A program made the translations under genes and the position numbers. A stretch of 6,996 nt of DNA. Source: Chloroflexota bacterium (lineage in GTDB: Bacteria > Chloroflexota > Dehalococcoidia > E44-bin15). This document shows, one piece after another, positions 6,212-6,996 of the stretch (position 1 is the stretch's first letter; the number at the start of each line of letters is the position of its first letter). The stretch is taken from positions 1-6,996 of the forward strand of contig JADFVG010000077.1 in NCBI GenBank assembly GCA_015222405.1. The letters run 5' to 3'. Under the pieces are notes generated by a model. The model did no database searches and was not told where the DNA came from. It was given only the letters and a program-made list of their open reading frames with translations.

Positions 6212-6996
6212 CAGCGCTCCAGCCTAGCAGTTTCCTCAGCCGCTATTTTTTCCTCCAGCTTGGTGAAAAGGGGCTCAGGAGGAGCTAGCCTTTGACCCGG
6301 AGGAAGAGAAGTAAAGGCCCAGCTTGTATCCTCCACCCGCCCTTCAAATCCAAGAAGCCGATGCAATTTCTGTGAGCTAAAGGGGAGAAAGGGATAAAGA
6401 AGGGTTTTAAGGCCTGAGATCACCGACAGGGCGACATATAGGCTGGTGGCCGAGTCCTGACGGTCCTCCGCAATCCTTTTCCACGGGGCCTTCTCATCGA
6501 GGTAGCGATTCGCCTCCTGCGCCAGAGACATGGCATTCCTGATCGCCTCTCTGAAGCGACAGCGGTAAAGCAGCCTATCGATGGCGGCGAAGGCATCCTC
6601 CACCTTCCCCAGAAGCGCCTTGTCCCTTTCATCCAGCTCCCCGGGCGCTGGCACTGCGCCCTCGAAGCTGCGATAGGTGAAGGTCAGCACCCGGTGAACC
6701 AGATTACCATAGGTGGCCACCAGCTCATCGTTGTTGCGGCGCACAAACTCCCGCCAGGAGAAGTCAGTATCGGCTCTCTCAGGCATATTCATCGAGAGGA
6801 AGAAGCGCAGAGGATCAGGGTCATAGCGCTCAAGATAATCGGGGAGCCAAACCGCCCAGTTGCGACTGGTGGAAAGCGGCCTGCCCTCAAGGGTCAAGAA
6901 CTCATTGGCGGGGACATCGTAGGGGAGGTTGAGCCCACCATAGCCCATAAGCATCGCCGGCCAGATTATGGTGTGGAAAGGGATATTGTCCTTGCC
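6211..6996 (-). CDS. metG: Methionyl-tRNA synthetase, C-terminal part (5' end outside the window)
   Basis: The C-terminal 261 residues of a class I MetRS, which charges tRNA-Met. The frame is open to the window edge, so the start lies beyond 6996. The visible protein begins GKDNIPFHTIIWPAMLMG, the conserved MetRS stretch ahead of the KMSKS loop. The KMSKS position reads GRPLSTSRNW (visible residues about 38-47), a relaxed version, with STS in place of SKS. After that comes the helical anticodon-binding domain: WLPDYLERYDPDPLRFFL, NNDELVATYGNLVHRVLTF, and PFLPFSSQKLHRLLGF. The protein stops soon after at ARLER, so there is no C-terminal tRNA-binding (Trbp111-like) domain. The stop shares one base with the tatD start. 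It is the most upstream gene of the minus-strand operon seen here. Confidence 0.95.
   Translation of the reverse strand, partial: GKDNIPFHTIIWPAMLMGYGGLNLPYDVPANEFLTLEGRPLSTSRNWAVWLPDYLERYDPDPLRFFLSMNMPERADTDFSWREFVRRNNDELVATYGNLVHRVLTFTYRSFEGAVPAPGELDERDKALLGKVEDAFAAIDRLLYRCRFREAIRNAMSLAQEANRYLDEKAPWKRIAEDRQDSATSLYVALSVISGLKTLLYPFLPFSSQKLHRLLGFEGRVEDTSWAFTSLPPGQRLAPPEPLFTKLEEKIAAEETARLER

Overview
The window reads as a chromosomal housekeeping stretch from a moderately GC-rich bacterium (about 60% GC on several lines counted by hand). My best guess is a member of the Chloroflexota, possibly Dehalococcoidia-like. That guess rests on remembered gene neighbourhoods and on the style of the MetG sequence, not on a search.

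The plus strand, positions 1 to 4443, carries replication and repair genes in one direction. These are the 3' end of dnaX (clamp-loader tau/gamma subunit), ybaB (nucleoid-associated protein), a LarA-like (DUF2088) gene, recR, an unrecognised gene with a C-terminal HEPN-like signature, and recO. dnaX and ybaB share an ATGA overlap. The LarA-like gene and recR share a TTGA overlap, so the two pairs are probably translationally coupled. RecR and RecO act together, loading RecA at gaps in the RecFOR pathway. dnaX-ybaB-recR is a widely conserved bacterial cluster. The LarA-like gene is an unrelated metabolic insertion in that cluster, and the gene at 2753-3598 separates recR from recO.

The minus strand, positions 4445 to 6996, carries a second compact operon read right to left: metG (3' part only), tatD, and a long-chain polyprenyl diphosphate synthase. 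metG and tatD overlap by one base (TGATG). tatD and the prenyl synthase are 9 bases apart, with a strong Shine-Dalgarno that contains part of the tatD stop codon. The two operons converge with a single base between their stop codons.

The window is almost entirely coding, and no stretch over 300 bases lacks a gene. I saw no RNA genes, CRISPR arrays, insertion sequences or convincing terminators. The parts that stand out are the lower-GC HEPN-like gene between recR and recO, the LarA paralogue that keeps nickel-pincer residues but apparently not the lactate-binding ones, and a near-perfect 42-base tandem repeat in the dnaX linker. I see no clear evidence of a new multi-gene system.
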